Below, one piece after another: positions 13,838 through 20,966 of a stretch of DNA of 26,867 nucleotides. Under the pieces are notes generated by a model, which was not told the origin of the DNA, did not search any database, and worked only from the letters and a program-made list of their open reading frames with translations. Each line of letters opens with the position of its first letter. Position 1 is the first letter of the stretch. Where the stretch lies: NCBI GenBank assembly GCA_946491675.1, contig CAMLYN010000002.1:1-26867 (forward strand), written 5' to 3'. Source of the stretch: an uncultured Mycoplasmatota bacterium (GTDB lineage: Bacteria; Bacillota_I; Bacilli_A; RF39; UBA660). A program made the position numbers and the translations under genes.

Positions 13838-15532
13838 TTATTGAATAGTATACGGTGATTGATCAGTACCTTCACCTCCTGTGAAGGTTAGGGCTGAAGT
13901 CCCTGACTTCAGATATATAACTGCACGGACGCCAAACGCATTCGAAGGACTATTGCCGCCCGTGTAGCCAACGTCGTACACAGTACGAACGCTAGACGAA
14001 CTAAACCTAGTCATTGTCCAATAATAACCTGATGCAGTTGGATTTTCTATTGTGTTTATATCGACAAATGTTTTTGCACTTGATATACCTAAATCAATGT
14101 CATTGCCACTAAACATCTCCCCTACTGTTGGTAATCCTATACTTGCTTCTAATGTTTCATCTTGTACATCTTTATAATCTGTAGCAGTTGATGGATAATC
14201 TCCTATATAGAATGTTTTATTTCCTGTATATTGATATGTGTCACTTATTCCTTCAGCAAATGCATTCAGTGAGGTATATATTGTATGACTTGTACTTATT
14301 GTTGTTGAACTTCCATATTCACTTACGTTTGAAAGTAATCCATTTAGTACTACTTTTATACTATCATCATCCTTACTTACTACTCTAAATGTACACATAT
14401 TATCACTTCCACAAGCATTATCACTTCCACTATATGGTACGTTGATATATTCTCCTACTTGGACATTATCTGTATTTGTTGATTTGTTTGCTACTTGATA
14501 ATTGCTCGCAAGAGTACCATCCCCTCCGGTGATAGTTATATCAGAAATTTTTATAACTGCACGGACGCCAAACGCATTCGACGGACTATTGTAGTAGAGG
14601 TTGCCATTGATGTGCACATTACGAACGCTAGATGAACTATATCTATTTCCTAACCACCAATAATCTTTAATATCTAAAAATGAATTTGCACTTCCAGCTC
14701 TTTTATATTGTTCTTCATCTAATAATCCTACTTTTTTTGTTATTGTTATTTCATCAACATCTGTGTATATTCCTATATTAAATGTTGAATCTTGAATAGT
14801 TGCTTGTATACTACTATCTAAACTATTATAAAAATATTCATTTAACCATTTATTTATATAACTATTATTATATGATTCTTCACTTTCCCATACGGCACTT
14901 GCTGGTTGTATTGATGTTAATGGTTGTTGGGTTATCAAAGTTAATGTTTTAGCTTCAGTATCAAAATCTATTACCCTCCAGTGATGACCTCCATACCATA
15001 AATAATTATTACTTACTTCTTCATTTGTTCCTTTATAGTAATACAAATTAGGATTACTACTATCTTTTATTAATCCTGTTGTATTATCTTCATTATATTG
15101 TTCTAATAGCAATTCAATTAAAGTTGGAGGTATTTCACACACTCCATCATATTCAAAAACATATTGATTATAATTTTCATCATAATAATACCAAACACAA
15201 CCATTCATAACTTCATCAGTTACTGGATTAATTATTTGTTTATCTAAAAATCCCTTACTTTGAATATCTGATAACATTAAATATTTCTTATCAGATTCAC
15301 TTGGATAGCCAATATCGTTTTCTACACTATAACGATAAGCTGCCTCTTCTATCGTTTCAATATTTCTTTCTAAAGCTTTTTCTTGACTATTTTTAATTGT
15401 ATTTTGGACAATCGGAAATGCAATTAAAGCTATTACTGCTAATATAAGTAATATTCCTAATAATTCTACTAAAGTAAATCCCAATGTTGTCAACTTAAGA
15501 CTTTTTCCGTTATTTTTCAATATTTTTTTCAT
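13838..15532 (-). CDS. DGR target: pilin-like protein with two tandem C-type-lectin-fold variable domains
   Basis: The 564-residue protein has a class III (type IV pilin/pseudopilin) signal, with LGFTLVELLGILLILAVIAL near residues 17-36; prepilin peptidase would cut before FTLVE. A pilin-like helix and a short globular part containing two cysteines follow (to about 135). Then come two homologous domains. Domain 1 (about 135-335) contains HHWRVIDFD, EEQYKRAGSANSF and ends GVRAVIKI; domain 2 (about 345-564) contains CTFRVVSKDDD and GYYWTMTRFSSSSV and ends GVRAVIYL. Each finishes with a TGGxGT linker. The GVRAVI ending, with variable residues just before it, is the pattern of DGR-diversified formylglycine-enzyme/C-type lectin folds. 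VR2 covers about residues 298-325, VR1 about 510-537. It probably displays ligand-binding surfaces on a pilus or the cell surface. No other pilus genes are in the window. The ribosome site is weak (AAAGAGA). Confidence 0.92.
   Translation of the reverse strand: MKKILKNNGKSLKLTTLGFTLVELLGILLILAVIALIAFPIVQNTIKNSQEKALERNIETIEEAAYRYSVENDIGYPSESDKKYLMLSDIQSKGFLDKQIINPVTDEVMNGCVWYYYDENYNQYVFEYDGVCEIPPTLIELLLEQYNEDNTTGLIKDSSNPNLYYYKGTNEEVSNNYLWYGGHHWRVIDFDTEAKTLTLITQQPLTSIQPASAVWESEESYNNSYINKWLNEYFYNSLDSSIQATIQDSTFNIGIYTDVDEITITKKVGLLDEEQYKRAGSANSFLDIKDYWWLGNRYSSSSVRNVHINGNLYYNSPSNAFGVRAVIKISDITITGGDGTLASNYQVANKSTNTDNVQVGEYINVPYSGSDNACGSDNMCTFRVVSKDDDSIKVVLNGLLSNVSEYGSSTTISTSHTIYTSLNAFAEGISDTYQYTGNKTFYIGDYPSTATDYKDVQDETLEASIGLPTVGEMFSGNDIDLGISSAKTFVDINTIENPTASGYYWTMTRFSSSSVRTVYDVGYTGGNSPSNAFGVRAVIYLKSGTSALTFTGGEGTDQSPYTIQ
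13868..13912 (-). other. Two tandem perfect hairpins downstream of VR1
   Basis: Hairpin A: 8-bp stem 13894-13901/13905-13912 with a 3-base loop, starting 9 bp after the VR1 3' end. Hairpin B: 8-bp stem 13868-13875/13881-13888 with a 5-base loop. Both lie inside the last coding codons. A hairpin/cruciform shortly after the VR is a known cis element for retrohoming in BPP-1 (8-bp stem). Having two in series is notable. Confidence 0.75.
13921..14005 (-). repeat. Variable repeat VR1 (downstream, apparently active)
   Basis: Aligned to the TR without gaps. The first 35 bp (3' end on the sense strand, containing the presumed IMH) are identical. The rest has 11 substitutions, each at a TR adenine. 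Codon changes include AAC to TAC, GAC, GGC and AGC, AAT to ACT and GTT, AGA to AGT and TAT to TTT. No non-adenine change exists, so VR1 was very likely written from this TR. Confidence 0.95.
14534..14558 (-). other. Weak AT hairpin after VR2
   Basis: A 7-bp AT-rich stem (14534-14540 with 14552-14558, loop of 11) abuts the VR2 3' end. It occupies the position of the strong VR1 hairpins but would be much less stable. Confidence 0.35.
14557..14641 (-). repeat. Variable repeat VR2 (upstream, diverged)
   Basis: The same 85-bp repeat inside domain 1. It has 12 differences from the TR: six at TR adenines and six at other bases. The latter include a run of four at 14595-14598, which changes ACG-GGC to CTC-TAC. 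It shares two adenine-position changes with VR1 (TR positions 13729 and 13737). It is homologous to the TR but not explained by adenine mutagenesis from it alone. Confidence 0.9.
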
Positions 15533-15582
15533 TAAAACATCTCTTTCTATTTATCAATATTTTATTTTCTATCTTCAAATTA

Positions 15583-15611
15583 ATTTTATCTTATTTTAAA
15601 CCATTAGTCAA
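15583..15611 (-). promoter_or_regulatory. Promoter of the DGR target gene
   Basis: TTGACT (15606-15611), 17-bp spacer, TAAAAT (15583-15588) on the minus strand, about 50 bp before the ATG. It may also transcribe the TR, because no terminator is seen between the target and the TR. Confidence 0.7.
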
Positions 15612-15651
15612 TATCTAAATTACATAAATGAAATATTATATAAATTTAAAC

Positions 15652-15675
15652 AAAAAAAGTCTAATTAAAGACTTT
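15652..15675 (-). terminator. Intrinsic terminator of the xer-tdk-DUF2207 operon
   Basis: 7-bp stem (15656-15662 with 15669-15675, loop of 6) directly after the DUF2207 stop, with T residues following on the minus strand. It separates this operon from the DGR target promoter. Confidence 0.7.
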
Positions 15676-15679
15676 ATTT

Positions 15680-17329
15680 TTAACGGCTTCCTCCGCCTCC
15701 ACCACCGAAGGAACCTCCGCCTCCACCACCTGATGAGAATCCACCACCACCAGATGAATAAGACTCAGCACTAGAACGAGCACTGGAAGCTGCAGATGCT
15801 GATCTAATTGATATCGTATTAAAGAAAATAAGTGTATCAAAGTCAATATTATTATCTAAATTTTCAATATATTCAGGATACATATTTTTCAATTGTTTAG
15901 CAACTTTATCTGCAATTCCAAAAAGATAAGCAAACATTAAATATTCATCCCATAATTGAACTTCAATTACTTCTTTTGTATCAATAGAAGAAAAATCTTC
16001 TAAAAATAACTTTAATCCACATAGCTTTTTAGACTCCTCATATAATGTATCATCCATAACATTTTTATATTTACATTCTTCACGATTCTTTCTTCTATAA
16101 ATATGACCAGCTTGTTTTAATTCATTAATTTTATTATTTTTTATTCTATCAAAAAGGTTTAAATATTTATTATAATTCTTACGAGCCCATTTCTCTAACT
16201 CTTTATTTTCTAAGATTCCATCTTTGCTAGCAGTATACATCATTTTATATAATTCATCTTCTAATTCATTAGAAAGAACAATATTATTATCAAATTGTAA
16301 AGATGTTTTTTTACTATCTTTAATAACCTTAATTTTATTTTCTTTAACCCATTTAAGTAAAATAGCTCCTAAAATATTAGATTTAGAACGACTAAAGCCA
16401 TTCAATTGAGCTAAAGCATTAGCATAATAAATATCTTTATTACATGGAATATCTCTAAAATAAGGAGTATTCTTTTTATCGATCTTCTTATTATTAATAA
16501 AACCATATTTAGCATTTCTAGAAACTAAATAAATAATAACAATAGGTAATAAAGCAAAAGCAGTACTATAAATAGCTAAAAAAATATTTAAAATAACATT
16601 TGGTTTTTCCTCATAATCATAATCAAAAGTTCCTTCCTCAGCAGCAGTTAAAACATCATTAAAAGTTTTATAATTACTATTTGTATTATCATTATCAAAA
16701 GTATTTAAAGGAAACTGTGCTAATAAAACTACATATTTATTATTCATATCATCAGCATTAGATAAATATATCTTACCATTTTCTACATATGCGTACCCTT
16801 TATAACCATATCCCCATACTCCTAAAGTATCAGGAAATTCATAGTAACTTGATAAAACGAGTGAAAAATTTTCAAAATCAACAGCAGATAGCCGATCAAT
16901 TAAATTCCAATATATAACTTGTGAATCATCAGTATTGAAAACAAAATTAGATATTTTATAGTTTAAAGTAAATGTATGTCTATTATAATCATACTTCCCA
17001 AAACATAATTCTAAACCATTAGAAGTATAATTAATCCCATAATAACCTTTTTTCTCATTTAACGTTTCATCAACGTCCCATCTTTTATAAGTCAAAGGTT
17101 TACCATCCATCGATACTGTAAAATCTGTCAGTTCTGAATTTCCCAAATTATTATACACTTTATACCATTCAGTACCATCACTACCATCAACTACCCAAGT
17201 TTCAGTAATATTAGCAGTCCCATTTTTATCGACATATATTTCCATATCAATATCATAAATATGATTAGTAGCTAAAGCATTACCTGCACAAAATAAAAAT
17301 ATAAAAATTAAAAATATTATTTTTTTCAT
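15680..17329 (-). CDS. DUF2207 membrane protein with glycine-rich C-terminus
   Basis: The 549-residue protein has a signal peptide (about 1-20, ending NALA). An extracytoplasmic beta-rich DUF2207 domain (about 22-245) opens with YDIDMEIYVDKNGTANITE. A membrane segment follows (about 248-270, FLAIYSTAFALLPIVIIYLV), then a cytoplasmic region with winged-helix-like LGAILLKWVKENKIKVIKDS. The C-terminal tail is GGGGFSSGGGGGGSFGGGGG-like, typical of many DUF2207 members. Function of the family is unknown. It is the last gene of a tight operon, two bases after tdk and before a terminator. Confidence 0.88.
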   Translation of the reverse strand: MKKIIFLIFIFLFCAGNALATNHIYDIDMEIYVDKNGTANITETWVVDGSDGTEWYKVYNNLGNSELTDFTVSMDGKPLTYKRWDVDETLNEKKGYYGINYTSNGLELCFGKYDYNRHTFTLNYKISNFVFNTDDSQVIYWNLIDRLSAVDFENFSLVLSSYYEFPDTLGVWGYGYKGYAYVENGKIYLSNADDMNNKYVVLLAQFPLNTFDNDNTNSNYKTFNDVLTAAEEGTFDYDYEEKPNVILNIFLAIYSTAFALLPIVIIYLVSRNAKYGFINNKKIDKKNTPYFRDIPCNKDIYYANALAQLNGFSRSKSNILGAILLKWVKENKIKVIKDSKKTSLQFDNNIVLSNELEDELYKMMYTASKDGILENKELEKWARKNYNKYLNLFDRIKNNKINELKQAGHIYRRKNREECKYKNVMDDTLYEESKKLCGLKLFLEDFSSIDTKEVIEVQLWDEYLMFAYLFGIADKVAKQLKNMYPEYIENLDNNIDFDTLIFFNTISIRSASAASSARSSAESYSSGGGGFSSGGGGGGSFGGGGGGSR

Positions 17330-17331
17330 AA

Positions 17332-17955
17332 CTATTCTCCCCTAAATATTTTAGATTTTTGATATACTTTTTTAAAATTTTCAGAATGTGGTTTTAAAAC
17401 CTTATTTAAAAAACAAGTTTCACATAATGGATCATATGACTCATCAGCACCAATTAAAACTTGCTCACCATCATAAACATATTCTCCATTAACTTTACGA
17501 GCATTAAACCTTGCTTTTTTACCACACGAACAAATTGCAACCAACTCATTTAATGAATCAGCATACCTAATTAAAGCTTCACTTCCTTCAAACAAATTAC
17601 CTTGAAAATCAACTTTCAAACCATAACATATAGTAGGAATATTCCAATCCTTAGTAATAATAACTAGTTCTAAAACTTGCCTTTCTGTTAAAAATTGCGC
17701 TTCATCAATAATTAAGCAAGTTATATTCTCATAGTTTTTTAAACATTCAAATAAACTATCCTCTGGCTTTAGTAAAATATCAACTTTCTTAGAAATACCT
17801 ATTCGTGATGTTACTAAATCACCACCTTTGGTGTCAATAGAAGGCTTTATTACCAAAGCTTTCATTCCTCTTGAATTATATTTATAAGCTGTTGTTATAA
17901 CCTCAATTGTTTTTCCAGCACTCATAGCGCCATAATTAAAATATAATTTTGCCAT
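17332..17955 (-). CDS. tdk: Thymidine kinase
   Basis: The 207-residue type II thymidine kinase phosphorylates thymidine in the salvage pathway. Its P-loop is YGAMSAGKT, Walker B is CLIIDEAQFL with the catalytic Glu, and the zinc-binding cysteines appear as CSCGKKARFNAR and DPLCETCF. VYDGEQVLIGADESYDPLC matches the lasso region. Length is typical. GGAG precedes the ATG. The gene is packed between xer and DUF2207 with 2-base gaps. In Bacillus tdk lies near fba/murA2, so finding it 14 kb away suggests a rearranged but related neighbourhood. Confidence 0.95.
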   Translation of the reverse strand: MAKLYFNYGAMSAGKTIEVITTAYKYNSRGMKALVIKPSIDTKGGDLVTSRIGISKKVDILLKPEDSLFECLKNYENITCLIIDEAQFLTERQVLELVIITKDWNIPTICYGLKVDFQGNLFEGSEALIRYADSLNELVAICSCGKKARFNARKVNGEYVYDGEQVLIGADESYDPLCETCFLNKVLKPHSENFKKVYQKSKIFRGE

Positions 17956-17957
17956 AA

Positions 17958-18836
17958 TTACTCCTTTTTAGCTCGTGGATGAGCAGATAAATAAACACTT
18001 CTTAAATGTTCATTAGAAACATGAGTATATATACCTGTTGTCGATATATTTTCATGTCCTAACAACTCCTGAACTATTTTTAAATCAGCTCCCTCATTTA
18101 ACAAATGCGTAGCAAAAGTATGCCTTAAAGTATGCGGTGATATATTTAATTTTAAACTACTTTTCTTTACAATATCATCAATAATCATTCTAATTGCTCG
18201 ATCAGTGATTTTATTACCGAATTTATTTAATAACAAATATTCACTATCTTTATTAAGTTTATTACGACTATTGCTTAAATAGTCTTTCAATAATTCTTGA
18301 CAAACACTACCATATAAAACATATCTTTCTTTATTTCCTTTACCCAAAATTAAAATTCGATTATTATCAAAATCAATATCTCCTAGTTTAATATTAACTA
18401 ATTCACTAACTCGCACTCCACAAGAATATAATAATTCTAAAATAAGTAAATTCCTTAAACCTAAAACATCACTTTTATCTGGTATACTAAATAACACCTC
18501 TAAATCATTATAATTAATATAATTAGGTAGTTTTTTTTCTATTTTAGGATTACTCACCAAAATACAAGGATTTTCTTTTATTTTCCCCATTTTAGTTAAA
18601 TATTTAAAAAAACTTTTTAAACTACTAATATGACGACTAATACTTTTACTAGTATATTTTTTATCATATAAAAACTGCAAATATTTTCTAATAAAATTAT
18701 AATCAATTTTGTTTATATCAATATCTTTAGCAAACTCACAAAACTGATTTAAATCTTTTTTATAACTTTCAATAGTGTTTAAAGAATAACCTCTATCCAG
18801 CAAATAACTATAAAATTTAGCGCTTTCTTTTTTCAC
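17958..18836 (-). CDS. xerD: XerC/XerD-type tyrosine recombinase
   Basis: The 292-residue protein has an N-terminal SAM-like core-binding domain (residues 1-85, LLDRGYSLNTIESYKKDLNQ) and a catalytic domain. The active-site set is complete: SCGVRVSEL (Arg), LGKGNKER (Lys), SPHTLRHTFATHLL (His-x-x-Arg), GHENISTTGIYTHV (His and the Tyr nucleophile). Length and C-terminal helix match chromosomal Xer dimer resolvases better than phage integrases, and the operon context is housekeeping. I chose the GTG at 18836 because AGGTGAT lies five bases upstream; a GTG at 18845 overlaps that site. It overlaps the preceding gene by 20 bases. XerC versus XerD cannot be decided here. Confidence 0.88.
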   Translation of the reverse strand: MKKESAKFYSYLLDRGYSLNTIESYKKDLNQFCEFAKDIDINKIDYNFIRKYLQFLYDKKYTSKSISRHISSLKSFFKYLTKMGKIKENPCILVSNPKIEKKLPNYINYNDLEVLFSIPDKSDVLGLRNLLILELLYSCGVRVSELVNIKLGDIDFDNNRILILGKGNKERYVLYGSVCQELLKDYLSNSRNKLNKDSEYLLLNKFGNKITDRAIRMIIDDIVKKSSLKLNISPHTLRHTFATHLLNEGADLKIVQELLGHENISTTGIYTHVSNEHLRSVYLSAHPRAKKE

Positions 18837-19590
18837 GAATATCACCTAAACCATCAGGTAAATAATCTGTATCCATATATCTTAATTCATCTAAATCAAA
18901 AGGAATTTGATCAACTGGATATGAAACACCATCAATATTATAAAATTCTTTTAAATCTCCTCTACTATTGTCAACTATATCTTCATCAAATTTAGGTTTA
19001 CTTTCTTTATAAATCGCTTCAATTGTTTTTAAATAAGGTCGATTTTTTCTTTCCATTTCATAAGCTTTAGATATAATTCTTAAAATATCATAAAAATTAT
19101 TTTTATCTTTTTTTATTTCTCTTCTTATAAGATCAACTCGACTTTTAATTTTATAATCAGTATATTTAATTTCTCTAGTTAAAAAAGGTGAAATTAATCT
19201 TCTAAAGCCATATTGATTAAAGCCAATTCTTTCTAATTGTAAAAACCTTTGCATAGTTGATTTATCTTTAATCATTTCTTTAAAAGCAATTATATTTTTT
19301 TTATATAACACTCTTTTCTCAATAAAATAAAGTGAATCATCACGTTCTTGTGGCTCTAAAATAACAATCCGTCCACGAAACGGTTTACCTTTTCTTTTAC
19401 TTATTGCTTCAATATACGATTTATTTTCTTCAAAATATTTATCAATTTGATTTTTAAAATATTTTCTAATTTGTTCAGAATCTTCAAATTTTTTAGTTGT
19501 GAATTCGTCTATTTTAACTGCTTCATCTTGCATTAAAGTAAGGCTTTTAAAACCTTCCTCATCTAAAACTAAGCTTAGTGTTCTTTCCAT
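18817..19590 (-). CDS. Conserved-looking protein of unknown function, first gene of the xer operon
   Basis: The 257-residue soluble, highly charged protein has no signal or membrane segment. The first about 60 residues look like a small alpha/beta unit (MERTLSLVLDEEGFKSLTLM). A central helical part carries IEKRVLYKKNIIAFKEMIKD and LERIGFNQYGFRRLISPFLT, and the tail is acidic with FDLDELRYMDTDYLPDGLGD. I do not recognise the family. GGGTGG precedes the ATG. Its end overlaps xer by 20 bases, so the two are translationally linked. Confidence 0.65.
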   Translation of the reverse strand: MERTLSLVLDEEGFKSLTLMQDEAVKIDEFTTKKFEDSEQIRKYFKNQIDKYFEENKSYIEAISKRKGKPFRGRIVILEPQERDDSLYFIEKRVLYKKNIIAFKEMIKDKSTMQRFLQLERIGFNQYGFRRLISPFLTREIKYTDYKIKSRVDLIRREIKKDKNNFYDILRIISKAYEMERKNRPYLKTIEAIYKESKPKFDEDIVDNSRGDLKEFYNIDGVSYPVDQIPFDLDELRYMDTDYLPDGLGDIREKRKR

Positions 19591-19652
19591 AGTACCACCC
19601 TATAATCAGTATAGCATTGTTTTTAATCTTGGTCAATCAAAACTTAAATTAA

Positions 19653-19670
19653 AACTCCCAAAAGGGAGTT
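19653..19670 (-). terminator. Intrinsic terminator of the second DUF4143 ATPase
   Basis: Perfect 7-bp stem with three G-C pairs (19653-19659 with 19664-19670, loop AAAA/TTTT) overlapping the stop codon. It is followed on the minus strand by a short interrupted T stretch. Confidence 0.6.
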
Positions 19671-20868
19671 ATTGCATTAAAAAGTCAATAATATTAATTA
19701 CTTCGATACCATCTATTTGTTTATTTTTAACCTTATCCATCGTTAAAATAACTTTTTTATAATTATCATTAATTGCTAACAAAGATCTTTTTTCTCTTGT
19801 TTCAACTTGTTCATCTAAAATACTTCTAGCTACTTGATAATATACTCGTTCATTTGGTTTAATCGCTATAAAGTCAATTTCAATTTCATTATATTGACCA
19901 ACATATACTTCATAGCCACGACGTAATAATTCAATATATACCAAATTTTCATAGCTACTGTCACTGTCATAAGAAGACATACCATCAATAACATTTTTTA
20001 AACCATTATCAATAAAATAATATTTACCCTGTGTTTTTAATAATTGTTTACCTTTTAATTCATAGCGCTTAACACGATATATAAAATAAACATTTTCTAA
20101 CATTTTTAAATAAGAGTCAATTGTTTCATTAGAAATAGTTCCTCCATTTTTTTTAATAAATTCAGCAATCGCATATGGTGTTGTTAAGTTACCAATAACT
20201 GATGCCATATATTTAATTAAATTATCTAAAAAAACGATATCTTTTATATTATTTCTAGCGATGACATCTTTTTTTAAAACCACTTCTTTTAAGTCATTTA
20301 AATAGTTAATAATCAAATCTTCATCATTATGCATATTAACTATTGTTGGCATACCACCATATCTTAAATATTTATCAAATTTTTCAAATTTATCTTCGCT
20401 ATTTTCAAATGGATAAGCTTCAATAAATTCTTTAAAAGAAAACGGATACATTTTAATTGTAAGAATTCTTCCTGCTAATAAAGTAGTGAGTTCGCTTGAT
20501 AAAAGATAAGCATTGGAACCTGTTATATAAATATCAGCATTCATATCAACTAATATAGCATTGACCGCTTTTTCCCATTTATCAACATTTTGAACTTCAT
20601 CTAATAAAATATACTTTCTATTCTTATTATTAAATTTACTTTTAATATAATTATATAAATCTTGATAATCTTTAATGTGATACCAACTAGCACTTTCAAA
20701 ATTCATATAAATTATATCATCTTCTAATACTTTCTGATTAATTAGAAAATCTTTATATTGTAATAATAAAGTACTTTTACCACATCTTCTAACACCAGTA
20801 ACAACCTTTATTAAGTTTAAATCTTTTCCCTTAATTAATTGATTTAAATATTGTTCTCTTATTAGCAT
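19669..20868 (-). CDS. AAA ATPase with C-terminal DUF4143 domain (second copy)
   Basis: The 399-residue protein has P-loop TGVRRCGKSTLL (about residues 24-35), Walker B KYILLDEVQNV, sensor ITGSNAYLL and YPFSFKEFIEAYP. It then has a DUF4143-type C-terminal part with YFIDNGLKN, NLVYIELLRRG and EIDFIAIKPNERVYYQVA, a degenerate PD-(D/E)XK-like core. The family is common in gut Bacillota and archaea, often mobile, with no firm function. The ATG at 20868 has GAGGTGAT upstream. It is a single-gene unit with its own strong promoter, palindrome and terminator. It differs clearly from the first copy (6965), so they represent two subfamilies. Confidence 0.87.
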   Translation of the reverse strand: MLIREQYLNQLIKGKDLNLIKVVTGVRRCGKSTLLLQYKDFLINQKVLEDDIIYMNFESASWYHIKDYQDLYNYIKSKFNNKNRKYILLDEVQNVDKWEKAVNAILVDMNADIYITGSNAYLLSSELTTLLAGRILTIKMYPFSFKEFIEAYPFENSEDKFEKFDKYLRYGGMPTIVNMHNDEDLIINYLNDLKEVVLKKDVIARNNIKDIVFLDNLIKYMASVIGNLTTPYAIAEFIKKNGGTISNETIDSYLKMLENVYFIYRVKRYELKGKQLLKTQGKYYFIDNGLKNVIDGMSSYDSDSSYENLVYIELLRRGYEVYVGQYNEIEIDFIAIKPNERVYYQVARSILDEQVETREKRSLLAINDNYKKVILTMDKVKNKQIDGIEVINIIDFLMQ

Positions 20869-20887
20869 AAGATCACCTCGCAAAATA

Positions 20888-20942
20888 ATTATATAAAATC
20901 ATCACAATAAAGTCAAGTTTTACGGTTATAACCGTAAAACTT
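20888..20942 (-). promoter_or_regulatory. Promoter with perfect 28-bp palindrome for the second ATPase
   Basis: TTGACT (20911-20916), 17 bp, perfect TATAAT (20888-20893) on the minus strand. A perfect, spacer-free 28-bp palindrome with centre GGTTATAACC occupies 20915-20942 and overlaps the -35 box by two bases. This is the classic geometry of a repressor or activator site for a dimer. As RNA it would form a hairpin that might also end the transcript of the gene at 20967. Confidence 0.75.
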
Positions 20943-20966
20943 CAACATTTTTACTTTTTTACGTTT

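Noticed and set aside
14188..14388. 66-codon plus-strand open frame inside the DGR target gene
   Set aside because: Antisense shadow of a well-supported gene; no ribosome site and low-complexity residue composition.
13658..14641. The three 85-bp repeats as a CRISPR array or ordinary tandem duplication
   Set aside because: Spacing is irregular (about 180 and 550 bp), two copies are in frame in one gene, and TR-VR1 differences are adenine-only, which is DGR behaviour.
13838..15532. Target as a phage tail-fibre (Mtd-like) protein
   Set aside because: The N-terminal class III pilin signal and lack of phage structural genes favour a cellular surface protein.
15661..15846. 61-codon minus-strand frame at the 3' end of the DUF2207 gene
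   Set aside because: Alternative frame of the glycine/serine-rich tail; the Val/His-rich product follows from codon shift.
16224..16409. 61-codon plus-strand frame in the DUF2207 gene
   Set aside because: Antisense shadow with no start signals.
17958..18836. Tyrosine recombinase as an integrase of a mobile element carrying the DGR
   Set aside because: Length, motifs and operon with tdk fit a housekeeping Xer protein; no attachment-site repeats or phage genes were seen.
19499..19762. 87-codon plus-strand frame across the gap between the ATPase and the unknown gene
   Set aside because: It runs antisense through two real genes and a terminator; no ribosome site.
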